Shown here: positions 1 through 10,695 of the stretch, piece by piece
Numbering within the stretch: position 1 is the first letter of the stretch
How the letters are laid out: each line of letters opens with the position of its first letter
Origin: Zygnema cylindricum
Taxonomy: Eukaryota > Streptophyta > Zygnematophyceae > Zygnematales > Zygnemataceae
DNA: 45,791 bases
Assembly: GCA_037447655.1 (NCBI GenBank)
Contig: JBBHKE010002926.1
Span: 412,544-458,334, forward strand
Reading direction: 5' to 3'
Made by a program: the position numbers and the translations under genes
The notes under the pieces: model-generated
Told to the model about the DNA's origin: nothing
The model's input: the letters and a program-made list of their open reading frames with translations, nothing else
Databases searched by the model: none

Positions 1-71
1 GTTAAGTCATGTTATATACAATGCCCTGTAAATCGCATCCTATAAAAACAGAACAGGCATGCAAAAGAATG

Positions 72-95
72 CAGCCAGTTCAGAACAACTGGCTG
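72..95. repeat. short perfect hairpin (9-bp stem, 6-nt loop)
   Basis: CAGCCAGTT, six bases, then its exact complement AACTGGCTG. A second hairpin of the same geometry lies at 199-222. No function can be assigned. Confidence 0.6.
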
Positions 96-198
96 AATAG
101 GCCTGCAGAGTGAAAACCAGGACAGGCATGAAGGTATGCAGCCAGGTCAACCGACGTATGGAAGTACGGACAGGACCAAAAGTGAGACGTCCGGATAA

Positions 199-222
199 GT
201 CGGTCAACAAGACTTGACCGAC
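199..222. repeat. short perfect hairpin (9-bp stem, 6-nt loop)
   Basis: GTCGGTCAA, loop CAAGAC, then TTGACCGAC. It has the same stem and loop lengths as the hairpin at 72-95 but a different stem sequence. The surrounding 60-240 also contains small direct repeats (GACAGGCATG twice, GCAGCCAG twice). Confidence 0.6.
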
Positions 223-242
223 GTAAGAAAACGTACGGACAA

Positions 243-906
243 GACAAAAATATCCTACGCTAAATGTCCCGTAACATATATTGTACTGAATTGCATTATG
301 CTATTATTGTTGGTAATTGCATATGATATTATTGTCCGTAATAATATATTTTTATTGTTGGTATTTAATTGCATATGACCTTATTGCTCGTAACTGTCAA
401 GTTGTTCTCACCAAGAATGCCCAAAAATGGTGCCATTAAGCTAAAAACCTAAAGAAACAGCCAACAAAACCTTAAGAACCATAAAAATCTCCTAAGAGAG
501 GCTATATATATGTATATATATATTATATATATATATATGAGTGAATATGAGTATATATTTATATATGTATGTCTATATACATTATAACATAAATCGTGAG
601 TAATTAAGTGTATGGTTTTTGGGTTTGCACAAATTTTTGGTTTACAGATTTTTGCATTTTGGATTCTTTTTCACTTCCATTTTTTATAATTGCGTGCTGC
701 TCTTTGGGTGGTTGATAGAATTGTCGGTAGATTGCTAAAATGTTGCCCAATATCCGAAGACGACACATGATTGTATCGTATCAATAATATTCAGATATAA
801 TGCTAAGGCACATCTTATTTGTTATTATCTTCTTTAGAGAGTATTTGTCAGATTTAGCAGAAGTACATTGCAACTTTGATTGTGATAGTTTTTCTATTTT
901 AAGATA
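243..906. other. AT-rich non-coding stretch with a TA microsatellite
   Basis: No coding signal seen. It contains two similar ATTGCATATGA/TTATTG segments (around 290-390) and an alternating TA tract with a few substitutions at about 505-575. The rest is unremarkable AT-rich sequence. Confidence 0.5.
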
Positions 907-1042
907 TACCATGAATCGCTATTAGCGTCAATAAAAAAAAAAAAATCAATGTCGGTTTTATTTTGGCCCCATAACACTACATGAAAGAGTCTTTCCAACA
1001 TTGCAGTATATATTTTTTAATGCTAATAGCGGTCACAGTGTA
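907..1042. mobile_element. small TA-flanked MITE, CACCG-type termini (copy A)
   Basis: The left end reads TACCATGAATCGCTATTAGC and the right end GCTAATAGCGGTCACAGTGTA, forming terminal inverted repeats. The ATCGCTATTAG core is shared with the MITE cluster at 26.9-29.4 kb. At about 136 bp this is the shortest copy in the window and has no coding capacity. The family assignment rests on the termini only. Confidence 0.6.
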
Positions 1043-1223
1043 TTGGTGAGACAAAAATTTCATTGTAAAGCTTTTCACAAAGTTATGGAATTTTAGGTAC
1101 ATGAAATTCCTCCTTTCGACAGACTTTGCATCCAACCATTGTGCAAAAGGAGGGAGAGAAAGAGAGAAAACAGTTGCTATCGAAAAAAAAATGCTGTAAT
1201 TTTGTCTTACTCCATTTGTAATG

Positions 1224-1274
1224 ACTCCATGAGTACTCCATTAGTGTAATCACTCCATGAGTACTCCATTAGTG
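1224..1274. repeat. two 23-bp direct repeats, 28-bp period
   Basis: ACTCCATGAGTACTCCATTA followed by GTG occurs at 1224-1246 and again, identical, at 1252-1274. A shorter relative lies just upstream near 1210. This is a small tandem duplication in non-coding sequence. Confidence 0.75.
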
Positions 1275-1354
1275 GGTTAATGTTGAAAAAACTAAAACTA
1301 TACTACTACACTAACGAGCTAACTAACTAACAACTAATGAACGAACGATACTAA

Positions 1355-2265
1355 GGGTGTGTTCCCATGTGTTAGAGTAAGGGTTTTTTTTGTCTTTTTC
1401 GTCCAATACCGACCCTGCAGCGAGAAAATCTTCTGCCGTACAAAAAAATTGTGAAAACCTTAGTACAATTTGCGCCGTCTTGAAACTTAAAATGTACAAC
1501 AGCTTGTCGTCTTGCTCTTTTTGACCCACTGCCATGTCATTCCAGCTCACCTTCAAACTTTATCTGAAAATGACTCGCGAGTCGATTTTATTCAAAGTAA
1601 CGGTTGAACAACGAATAGGATTATGTTTTTGCACGTGTTATAAAATTTCAGAACATTTTTGCAAAACGCGAAAAAGACAAGGAAAAAAAACATTGTCTGT
1701 ACCCAGCCTCTACGGACTCTTTTCCGTGTAGGGGCCGTGGAGGGGTTTCGAGCAACGGATGCCATTTCGCAAAAGCGAAGTCCGTGAAGGCGCCTCTCTC
1801 CCTCTCCTTCTCACACTATTAGTTTTATCTCACACTTTTTGGAATGAAACGACAATATTGGTATGCTATGAAAGAGCTTTGGAAAATGATTCTTTTGACT
1901 ACCTTTGGGCATATTTTGATGGCAAGTCGAGTGAGAAAAGTAGAAAAAACGAAATGGGAAAGCCATGGCCGAAAGTTCTTGAATGAGAGTGACGTCGACG
2001 TTTTCACAAGTGAGCATGATGTCACAATGTCACAAAACCCTAGGCATCTACAATGTCACAAAAAACTAGACGCCTATAACCGTCGCTATTTTGTAAACGT
2101 CAAAAATTGTCGAGAGCCGTCAAAAATTGTACCCACGTCTACAACCGTCACAATTTAAAGTAACAACCTGGTTTTCAACATAGAAAGCCACTGAAATTTA
2201 GTACGGAGAATCTTCACTAAAAACAAAGTAACAAGACTAAGTTACGGTTACATGGGAACACACCC
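1355..2265 (+). mobile_element. non-autonomous PIF/Harbinger-like element E1 (Tourist-type MITE)
   Basis: The 16-bp terminal inverted repeats GGGTGTGTTCCCATGT are perfect and outward facing. Both ends are flanked by TAA (1352-1354 and 2266-2268), the 3-bp target duplication typical of PIF/Harbinger elements. The interior matches the element at 22268-23231 over long stretches, including the GCCATTTCGCAAAAGCGAAG block, a GGCATATTTTGATGGCAAGT block and a run of TGACGTCGACG and GTCACAATGTCAC words. No transposase reading frame is visible, and short open frames inside it are not supported as genes. The orientation given is arbitrary. Superfamily is inferred from TIR and TSD only. Confidence 0.8.
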
Positions 2266-2268
2266 TAA

Positions 2269-2569
2269 CTAACTAACCACTAACTATACTATACTACTAC
2301 CATACTAACTATTTAGAATTGGTTGTCAGAAATGATGTTTTTACCATGTGTAGTCATGCAGATAAGGGCGTTTAACTTTATCTCCAACTGTTATTTTTTT
2401 TTTGTTTTCAAGTAACAAAAAACCCCTATTTTTTATTTTTTTAAAGTAAGCAAACGAAAGGTAACGGTTTTACCTTTCGATAGTGATGTGACGTTCAAAC
2501 ATCGCAAAAACCGTGGAAGGAAAAATCATACTTTTCTTGCCCAAAAATGTTTAACACTTATAGTGATGG
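2269..2569. other. non-coding AT-rich spacer
   Basis: Nothing recognisable apart from T and A homopolymer runs. It leads into the tandem array that follows. Confidence 0.4.
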
Positions 2570-3560
2570 GTAGTGTATCTTTGTTAGAGAAATACAAGGA
2601 AGGGATATTTTTATGAGACTTTTATGGGGTCTTTTGTGAAGGAATTTCTTATCATACAAAGAGAAACTATTTCTTATCATACAAAGAAAAACTATTTCTT
2701 ATCATATAAAGAAAAACTTTGTTAGAGGATTACAAGGAAGTGATATTTTTATGAGACTTTTATGGGTTTTGTGTAAAGGAATTTCTTATCATACGAAGAA
2801 AAACTTTGTTAGAGTAAGTGGAAGTGATTTTTTTAGAGGCCTTGTGGAAATTTCAAGAGGTTTGTAAGCAAGCTTTGTAGAGCCAATATATTTACATCAT
2901 AAAAAGGTATCGTTGTTAGAGAAATATAAAGAAGTAAAGAAATTTTTGTGGTATCTTGTGTAAATTTCAGGACTTTTGAAGCAAATTTCGTAGAACCAGT
3001 ATATTTTATATCGTAAAGAGTGTATTTGTCCGAGAAATACAGGGAAGTGCTCTTTTATTTTGGTGTCAGACGTTTTTTCAAGCAAGTGGCATAGAACCAT
3101 TAAAAGTTAATGTAATAAAAAGTATCTATGTTAGACAAATACAGGGAAGCGAAAAAAAATTTGTGGGGCCTTTGAGTAAATTTTAGGAGTTCTGTAAGCA
3201 AGCTTTGTAGAATTGTTACAAGGAAGTCACATAATTTTTTGGGGTATTGTTTAAATTTCAGGAGTTTTAGAAGCAACTTTCGTAGAACCAATAAATCTCA
3301 TATCATTAAACCTATCGTTGTTGAAAAAATACAAGGAAGTAATGTTTTCTTTTCGGTGTCTTGTGTAAATTTTAGGAGTTTTGGAAGCAAATCTTGTAGA
3401 ACCAAAGAAATCTTATATCATTATAAGTATCTTTGTTAGAGAAATGTAAGGAAGTACGATATCTTTTTTCGAGAGAAGGGAAGTGATATGTTTTTTTTGG
3501 GTCTTTCGTAAATTTCAGGAGTTTTAGAAGCAAATTTCGTAGAACCGGCCCATGACAAAC
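2570..3560. repeat. degenerate ~110-bp tandem repeat array
   Basis: A motif close to GTATCTTTGTTAGAGAAATA followed by CAAGGAAGTGAT recurs near 2573, 2718, 2803, 2908, 3020, 3121, 3311 and 3428. Each is followed by a TTTTGTGTAAATTTCAGGAG-like segment, GAAGCAAATTTCGTAGAACC and a TATATCATTA segment. About eight or nine units with many substitutions and indels are present. Short open frames across it are by-products of the repeat. Confidence 0.7.
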
Positions 3561-3725
3561 AAGGATTTGAGAAGACAGAGGTTTTGAGACGATTGGAAGA
3601 ACGGCTTTTAAGAATGCAAAAAAATTACTGGTGAGATATTTTTGTGATTGTGAATGTTGATGAAAAATACGAAGAAGTCACAAGACGTGTTTTAACCGAC
3701 GGTTTCTTTTTGGTTGTTATAAAGT

Positions 3726-3776
<51 letters not shown>
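3726..3776. repeat. (CT)n microsatellite
   Basis: A nearly pure CT dinucleotide run of about 45 bp ends in a T run. Confidence 0.95.
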
Positions 3777-3779
<3 letters not shown>

Positions 3780-5617
3780 AAGACGTCTATCGCCAGCTTC
3801 TGTGAAAATTTTGAGTTGCCGCCGAAACAAAACTGCAAGGAAATTACGCTATCGTTTGCAGTTTGTACAGTCTGTACAGATCGTACTATTTTCTGGGTAG
3901 ATTTAAGTACGTCTTTTACAGATCGTTCGGTTTCCTGGGTTGGTATACGTACGGATGCCGGAAAATTGTACCGTTTCCGGCAATTTCTTCAATGCATTTT
4001 TTTGTACCCATCGTACGTACGCTCAATTTTAGTCTTCCAAACGCTATTTTCTGTATCATTTTCGAAGTACTAAAAGACATAGCTGTCCAATTCGTACGGA
4101 TTTGACTTTTTTACGAAAACTACGTAGCATTCGGTTACATCATGGTTTTCGTAAATTCCGTACAATTTTTGCTGTACTAAGACTGTACGGACATTATAAA
4201 AAACTGATCATTACCCGTACATCATTTACGCGCGCTAAAATTTTGAACTTAAGTTTAGGACGGTCCTCCTTCACAAGGAGCTGCTTGGGAATAACAAAAT
4301 ATGCATTTGTAAATACTGCAATTTTGAATACAATGGTCAAGCGGTCGAGCCAATAGGATTAGAAACCATTTGCTTGGAAATGTGAAAAGTAGGGATATTA
4401 GAGCTAGCATTTCATGTCTGGATAAGGTGGGCCCGCCCCTAGATAGGGAGGAATGGAATCAAGCCATGGATAGGTATGCACCGAAGATATAAGCGGTCAA
4501 AATGGGCCTTAGGCATCTTCGACGGGTCTCTTTGGCCTAATATATCTTCGAGTAGGAATGACCGATGATCATGCTTGATAACGCGTTGGAAAGGGTAAAT
4601 CATGACCTATTTATAATTTTCTAGATGGTTGATGTTGAACCTGTATGTACAGAGTTATAGTGAGTCAAAGTGATCTTTTAGAAAAGGTGTGATTTGGTCA
4701 ATATGGCTCGGAAAAACTTGGGAATTTGGCACGCTATCGAATCGCGAGACGGGATGGTTAAATGGTTTGGAATGCTTGTATGACACACTAGTGAAATGAC
4801 TCCGATCCACCCTTGATCCTCAATTGTTGGATTCAACATAGGATTGAGCTTGGACCAAGAGTCCTCCTTTAGAAAGTTATTGTAACATATAGGGAGGAAA
4901 TGTACAAGACAACAACATTGTCTTTGAGGCTCTGTTTCCTATAAGAGGACTTTCAATTCGATTTCTTCTTTTTTGTGTCTTTTACGTCATTGCTTTATAA
5001 TGATTGTTACACATGCTTTTTGGATGTATTGTTGAAGTGTGTATGTTTTTAGATCAACCTTCACTTAGAGTAAGATATTCAAAGTAATAGGGAAACAAGA
5101 ACATTAGCAAACACCTTTACTTCTAGCTCAGTTGAAAGGATGCCTTGGGGCTGAGGGAAAGAAGGTTTTTAGCATATAAGAAGAAAAAGGTTTCAGTTTG
5201 AGGAGCCATAAATCTTCAAAAACTTTGCCTACCGTGACAAATTCTATTTGGGACCCGTGCTTTGGTGTCTAAATCCGGGCAGCCAGGCAACCCTTTATTT
5301 CTCCTTTGATAAAAGAGAGTGCGCCCTTAAAGTGCATGCACAAATTTGGGGTCTTGCCCATAGGGAATGGTGGAGGTCACCCCAAGGGTTGTGGGTAGGA
5401 AATACCAAATTCCACAAGCAAAAATTTACAAAACCTTCATTCTCAAGGGAAGTCAAGGATGGGACAGGAGTTACGAAAGGGAATCGTGAAAGAAGTGCCG
5501 CCGAAAATGGGTAGCCAAGGAAACAAGACACTCAATGCTCGGTTGATCGAGTCTACACTATGGCCAATGGAGATTAAGACACACGCCGCTGTGGGCTTGA
5601 CATTGTGAACCATATAT
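3777..5617. other. intergenic stretch, no supported gene
   Basis: 3800-4360 is rich in GTAC and CGTAC words, like the MITE interiors at 28-29 kb, and carries only chance open frames. 4360-5617 has a different, more GC-balanced texture with segments such as TATAAGAGGACTTTCAATTC near 4940. It could be the remnant of another LTR element, but I could not define ends or coding domains. The copia element is inserted at its right edge. Confidence 0.4.
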
Positions 5618-5622
5618 GTATA
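5618..5622. repeat. target-site duplication GTATA (left)
   Basis: The 5 bp immediately outside the left LTR match the 5 bp outside the right LTR (11600-11604). This is the length expected for Ty1/copia integration. Confidence 0.9.
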
Positions 5623-6071
5623 TGTCAAAATATCACTAAATGCTCACGTCTTATAAAGTTATCGCACAGCGGAAGCTTTCACCATTAATCACACACATAA
5701 GAACATCCACAGATCACATCGTCCAATTTTTCTGTACATAATTTCTCACCCAATTTTCTTACAACCTTTTACCCAAACTGACTACTATATTAGTCTACAG
5801 AACACACAACAAACTTTAAAATACACGGCACGGGAAACCTGCCTCTCAAACACCTCTCCACAATTCAACATCTGGCAGCAAGACTGAAAACAGTGTGCAA
5901 GTCAGCACACCCGGTACCACGCAACACAACGAACCAAAACAAACGTACAACAAACATACTACCGTACGCAACAAACAAATATACGCGACGCGAACCAACA
6001 TACAAGACTTAGACGAGAAATCGAACAAAAGACTGTATCGCCTAACACCCGATTCCCCAAGTGTCCTAACA
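5623..6071 (-). repeat. 3' LTR of the copia element (449 bp)
   Basis: Matches 11091-11599 along its whole length. It lacks one 34-bp tandem copy and about 23 bp near 5746 that are present in the 5' LTR. On the plus strand it starts TG at 5623 and ends CA at 6071. It is bordered inside by the polypurine tract and outside by the GTATA target duplication. Confidence 0.95.
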
Positions 6072-6507
6072 TTCCCCCTCTCATTGTGGAATACTCTCTG
6101 AGCAAGCCTAGCTTAGGCCTACCTCTCACAAAAACATCTTGCATTGCTAACTTAGTAAGCATGTTAGCTGCTTCCTCTACAGTAGGAATAAAGACAAATC
6201 CAAGTTCATTTTCTCTCACTAAATCTCGAATAAAATGCCACTGAATTCTTATATGTTTAGTCCTTTTAGGAAATACAGGATTTCTGATCAGTGCCATAGA
6301 TCTCATGCTATCAGAAAATACTTTCAGACATCCAACTGAAATGCCTAACTCTCCAAGTATTTCTTTCACCCAAACTGCAGCCTTCGACGCATGACAGGCT
6401 GACATATATTCGGCCTCTGTAGAACTTAAGGCCACAGTTGGTTGGAGCCTAGAACTCCATGAAATAGTAGCTCCACCGAATATAAATGCATATCCGGAAG
6501 TTGATTA
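5959..6507 (-). CDS. copia pol, RNase H region (3' end of pol)
   Basis: Final part of pol, in the same frame as the upstream integrase and RT segments. A stop at 6505-6507 (TAA) splits the conserved junction between the DADWGGD motif and STSGYAF; from there the frame is open past the element's coding end and into the 3' LTR. Recognisable motifs are VALSSTEAEYMS, KAAVWVKEIL, FSDSM and the RTKHIRIQWHFIRD segment, which correspond to the copia RNase H and its conserved C-terminal block. Translation would end inside the LTR, so the extra C-terminal residues are probably not native. The function would be degradation of the RNA strand during reverse transcription. Called a broken gene. Confidence 0.85.
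6072..6084 (-). other. polypurine tract of the copia element
   Basis: On the minus strand GAGAGGGGGAA lies directly against the TGTTAGGACA start of the 3' LTR. This is the expected position and composition of the plus-strand DNA primer. Confidence 0.9.
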
Positions 6508-7137
6508 TCCGGAATCATAATCTCCTCCCCAATCTGCATCGCAGTATCCAAAACATTCCAAATCTCCATCCGATTGAAACACCAATCCGAGGTTATCGTG
6601 CCAACCAAATATCGGAAGATCCGTTTCACCGCCTCCCAATGCGGTTTCTTTGGTGCCTGGCAACCTGCTGACAACAGAAACTGCAGCAGAAATATCTGGA
6701 CGCGTTCCCACACTCAAATACATCAGACTGCCGATTGCTTCTCGATACGGCACCATAACAGTCTCCAAATTTTCCGGCTTAGAATATTGCACTTTCTGAT
6801 CCAAGGGAGTCGAAAGCGGTTTAGCATCAGTCATAGAAAACCGTGCTAAAACCTCCTTGCAATATTGTTCCTGACTGAGTTTGATGCATCCAGATGCATC
6901 CCGAATAACTTCAATTCCTAAAATATATTTCACATCTCCCAAATCCGTCACTTTAAAATGTTGCCGCATAAATGCTTTTAAATCCATAATCACAATCAAG
7001 CTATCCGAAGTTATGATAAAATCATCAACATAAACTGAAAATATCACTTGATTCTCACCTTCACCCTTCACATAAACACCGGAATCCGACGTAGTCATAA
7101 CAAAACCGAAATCAATTAACACCTTATGGAGTCTTTA
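6505..7137 (-). pseudogene. copia pol, reverse transcriptase C-terminal half
   Basis: Continues the reverse transcriptase after an in-frame TAA (7135-7137) that interrupts the APRTWH...HKVLIDFGF segment. It contains the catalytic YVDD box (VYVDDFIITSD), the LGDVKYILGIEV block, the GTRPDISAAVS block and the DADWGGD start of RNase H. Between about 6600 and 6660 the reading frame is shifted. The expected HWEAVKRIFRYLVGT segment is read in another frame, and the original frame then resumes at GLVF. That implies a one-base gain and a one-base loss about 60 bp apart. It ends at a TAA (6505-6507). The conserved residues are otherwise intact, so the damage looks relatively light. Confidence 0.9.
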
Positions 7138-7656
7138 ATGCCACGTTCTCGGGGCTTGCTTCAGCGCATATAAAGACTTCCGAAGTCTCCACACAATACC
7201 GGGTTGAGAAGTCACCCCCTCCGGAACTTTCATATACACTTCCTCTTCAAGCTCACCATTCAAAAAAGCCGTCTCCACATCCATTTGATGGATGTGTTTC
7301 TTACCAGCCGCTGCCAAGGCCACAATCATTCTCAAAGAATCAAACTTAACAACGGGAGCATACGTTTCAGTATAATCAACCCCCTCTCGCTGTTGAAAAC
7401 CTTTACACACTAATCTCGCTTTATACTTTATCACCTCACCAGACGCACCTGTCTTTGTCTTAAATACCCATTTGGCGTCAATAGCTTTCTTACCCGATGG
7501 TAATTCAACCTCTTCAAAAGTCCGATTATCAACAATTGACTTGTATTCCTTTTCCCAAGCCGCCTTCCACTTAGTTTCCCACTCACCCAAATTCCGAGCC
7601 TCCGAATAAGATTGAGGATCTCCGAAACCGGAAATTGTGTCATTCACTAGTTGCTA
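7138..7656 (-). pseudogene. copia pol, reverse transcriptase N-terminal half
   Basis: In the same frame as the gag-integrase segment upstream, separated from it only by an in-frame TAG (7654-7656). Motifs seen are the WKAAWEKEYKSI block, KWVFKTKTGASGEVIKYKAR, the GVDYTETYAPVVKFDSLR block, the catalytic-region HQMDVETAFLNG and the KSLYALKQAPR motif. All are standard for copia reverse transcriptases. The segment ends at a TAA, after which RT continues in the same frame. The TAG is followed by CAACTA, a known readthrough-type context. Whether that is meaningful or chance is discussed under findings. Confidence 0.92.
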
Positions 7657-10600
7657 TAAGAGGAAGTCATCCTCTTTAGCCTCTGAAATAAAGTAATTAG
7701 AGTTCGAAACATCTCCACCAAGCCGATCAAACGATAATCTGGCCGGTTTCTTCCCCTTCGTCTCACGGGTACTTCGCCGAACCACATTCACATCTTCTTC
7801 TTTATCATTCTCTTCCCTCACTGATGGTAAGCTACCTTTTGATTTTAATGTAGACTGAGTTCTTACTGAAGACCGAGAACTCAAAATCCCATCGCTTCGG
7901 ACATCGGAATCTGATTTTCGAATTGGAACAAACCGATCGAACTTCACTTTGGTAAGAGGAACTTCTTCCTCATCGGAATCCGATTCCTGCAAATCCGAAT
8001 TCTCTTCCACTTCATGTTTCTCCTCAAAATCTAAATCCTTCTGTACTTTCCCAGCTGATTCCATTACGGATTTAAGATCCTCGTGGAAATCAACATTTCG
8101 AGATTCAAACACCACTCTCCTACTCGGGTCATACACACGGTACAGGCTCCCTTTGGTGCTATACCCAACAAATATTCCTGTCCAACTCCTCGCAGAAAAT
8201 TTCCCCATCCTTTGTGTACGTTCAACATAGACGGTTGCCTTACATCCCCAAATGCGTAAATGTCGGACGGACGGCACAACCCCACTCCACAACTCATCCG
8301 GGGTCTTATCACCCGAAATTGAAGTCAACCGCCGGTTGCAAATGTAATTGGCGGTGAGAATGGCATCTCCCCACAAAAAGAAATTTTGCCCACTACTATG
8401 TATCATGGCACGGACCATTTCTTGGAGAGTTCGATTCTTTCTCTCCGCAATCCCATTCGATTCGGGAGAATAAGGAGCCGTAAATTGCTGCCTAATCCCC
8501 TTCTCCTTACAAAACTCCGTGAAAGCCACAAATTCACCTCCGTTATCCGACCTCACCGATTTCAATTTGTGGTCCGATTGACGCTCGGCCATCACAACCC
8601 ACTCTTGAAACTTCTCAAAAGCATCCGATTTATGCTTCAACAAATGAACCCAAGATTTCCGTGAATAGTCATCAACAATAACAAAAATGTAGAGATGCCC
8701 ACCCAAAGACCTTGGCATAACATGGCCACAAAGATCCACATGAATAAGTTCTAATGGACTTTTGGCCCGATGCTTTACATCTTTAACCGGATGTGGCTTG
8801 CGTTTTTGCTTCCCCTTACTACAACCACCACATCCATTCACCTTCTCTCCGGTAGTGAGTTCCATTCCTCGAACCGAAGAATTTCGAATCATCCGCTTAA
8901 GGTTCCCCTCGGAGGTATGGCACATACGGTGATGCCATAGACTGAGGTTACCTTTCTGGAGTGAAAACTGATTGGCCAAAGACACGGCCTGACCCTTAAC
9001 TTTCGGTCTTCTCCAAATCAAGCAACTATGCATGCTATCCGTCACGAATCCAGAAGCCACTTGTGTCCCTTTAGAATTTTCCACTACGATACTGAAATCT
9101 GATTTTGAAACCACTTGACCGCCGGCTTTCTGAATCTGTGGTACACTTACAAGATTCACGGCTCCATTCGGAATGTAGAGAGCATTATGAAACCTTGTTG
9201 AAGTCACTCTCTCATTTCCGAACACATCTTGAACCGGTAAGTCCAACCGAACGGTTCCGATTGTATCAACTGGGATCACATGGCCACTAGCAACCTTAAT
9301 GTTCTTTGGAACTGTCAACGTGATCATCTCCTCAAAGAGTGTCTTATCCGTACACACATGATGAGTTGCACCGGAGTCAATAATCCACTCCGTAGTAGCA
9401 TCCTCATCAAAAACCGAATCCAAATCCATGTCAAGTGAAATCGAGAAATTTTGAAATCCATCTCCGGACTTGTCACCAAACTCCGTGTAATACCCATGAC
9501 TTCCTCCACGACTGGGCCCACGACCTCGGCCTCCACCACGGCCACGGCCACGGCCACGGTCACCTTGTCCACCTCCTCTTTCCGAACCACCATCAACTCT
9601 ATCATAACATTGTGTACTCACATGCCCCCAACGCTTACAAATGTAACACTGTTTTTCCTTGTCTGGACATTCAGCCGCAAAGTGTCCTTGTTTTTGGCAC
9701 TTGTAGCACGTAACGTTCGAGGCATTAGAATCAGCCTGAACCTTACTGCCATTCGGTCTCTCTCTTCCACCTCCTCTACCGCCGCCACCTCGACCTCGGG
9801 GTGTTCCCCTTGGAGCCCCTCCACGAAGTAGATTGAGATCTGGGGTTTCAAGTGCGGCAGCAACATTGAGCGAGGCTGTTTTTCCGGCCCCTTTGCTCGA
9901 ACCTTCCCTTGCTTTATCTACTTTCTTTAAATAGCTCACGGCATATTCATACGTTGCCCGCTTCTTGGACTGGAGAATATCACAAGGATTCCGAAGATAC
10001 TCCGGAAGGCCGTTTAGAAAAACTTGAAGTTTGTGCTCCTCATCCAACATTCTACCAAGATTGGTAAGTTGTTCGACAAGAATATTAAACCTCTTAACAG
10101 CATCATCAATTGATTCATTCGGCTTAAACTTGAATTGAATTAATTCTTTGAAGACATATTGCCCCTTATCCTGTACTCCTTTCTCAAACTGACCCTCAAG
10201 GCCCACCCAACACTCATGTGCAGTGCCGTAGGCCAAAAAGAAGTCTAAAGCCGAACCCGTACAACTTTGCATTAATCCAGTGTAGGCGGAAATATCCTTT
10301 CGCAACCACAACTGTCGACCTTTCAAATCCTTGGGCCTCTTTTCTTCACCTGTAACTATCCTCCACAAATTTTTAAGGACCAACTGTCCTCTGATGTATT
10401 TCTTCCACACCATATAATTCGAACCATTAAACAATATGGCTTTTCCGGGCATCCGGAAAGAATCATCTTTCTCAACGTCATCTCCAACATCCAGGTCTTC
10501 ATCCACCATTTTTGCCTTTCCTTTCCGTATCCTATTTTTCTTAGCTTTTTCATCTTCACTGCTTTCTGAATTTTCTGAACTTTTCGAGCTTTTCGAACTC

Positions 10601-10695
10601 TCACTGTCACTGGAGCTGGGACTCGGCCCCTTCATTTTCTTCTTTCCTTTACTGACTTTCTTTTCTACCTTACTCCTCTCTTTCATTGCCCGCAT
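7654..10695 (-). CDS. copia gag-protease-integrase reading frame
   Basis: 1,013 codons open from the first Met of the frame, although the true start lies further upstream (see 10683-11051). Domains by residue: a Ser/Lys/Glu-rich N-terminus (1-80); a gag capsid-like UBN2-type region (about 85-270, FNGSNYMVWKKYIRGQL onwards); RG-rich linker; two CCHC zinc knuckles (C330 and C350 starts); a second RG-rich stretch; aspartic protease with DSGATHHVC (D440); GAG-pre-integrase HHCC zinc region (about 590-630); and an integrase core with D654, D717 and E751 (33 residues between the last two). An acidic linker runs into RT. It ends at the TAG at 7654-7656, beyond which RT follows in frame. Structural protein, cleavage and integration functions are inferred from the family. 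Confidence 0.95.
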   Translation of the reverse strand: MRAMKERSKVEKKVSKGKKKMKGPSPSSSDSESSKSSKSSENSESSEDEKAKKNRIRKGKAKMVDEDLDVGDDVEKDDSFRMPGKAILFNGSNYMVWKKYIRGQLVLKNLWRIVTGEEKRPKDLKGRQLWLRKDISAYTGLMQSCTGSALDFFLAYGTAHECWVGLEGQFEKGVQDKGQYVFKELIQFKFKPNESIDDAVKRFNILVEQLTNLGRMLDEEHKLQVFLNGLPEYLRNPCDILQSKKRATYEYAVSYLKKVDKAREGSSKGAGKTASLNVAAALETPDLNLLRGGAPRGTPRGRGGGGRGGGRERPNGSKVQADSNASNVTCYKCQKQGHFAAECPDKEKQCYICKRWGHVSTQCYDRVDGGSERGGGQGDRGRGRGRGGGRGRGPSRGGSHGYYTEFGDKSGDGFQNFSISLDMDLDSVFDEDATTEWIIDSGATHHVCTDKTLFEEMITLTVPKNIKVASGHVIPVDTIGTVRLDLPVQDVFGNERVTSTRFHNALYIPNGAVNLVSVPQIQKAGGQVVSKSDFSIVVENSKGTQVASGFVTDSMHSCLIWRRPKVKGQAVSLANQFSLQKGNLSLWHHRMCHTSEGNLKRMIRNSSVRGMELTTGEKVNGCGGCSKGKQKRKPHPVKDVKHRAKSPLELIHVDLCGHVMPRSLGGHLYIFVIVDDYSRKSWVHLLKHKSDAFEKFQEWVVMAERQSDHKLKSVRSDNGGEFVAFTEFCKEKGIRQQFTAPYSPESNGIAERKNRTLQEMVRAMIHSSGQNFFLWGDAILTANYICNRRLTSISGDKTPDELWSGVVPSVRHLRIWGCKATVYVERTQRMGKFSARSWTGIFVGYSTKGSLYRVYDPSRRVVFESRNVDFHEDLKSVMESAGKVQKDLDFEEKHEVEENSDLQESDSDEEEVPLTKVKFDRFVPIRKSDSDVRSDGILSSRSSVRTQSTLKSKGSLPSVREENDKEEDVNVVRRSTRETKGKKPARLSFDRLGGDVSNSNYFISEAKEDDFLL

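Noticed and set aside
1355-2265. Short frames inside E1 (75 and 104 codons) as transposase remnants
   Set aside because: No DDE motif or recognisable Harbinger transposase or Myb-like sequence; the frames are not kept in the closely similar E2.
5123-5134. TAGCTCAGTTGA resembling a tRNA A box
   Set aside because: No B box (GGTTCGA-type) at the right distance and no cloverleaf can be drawn.
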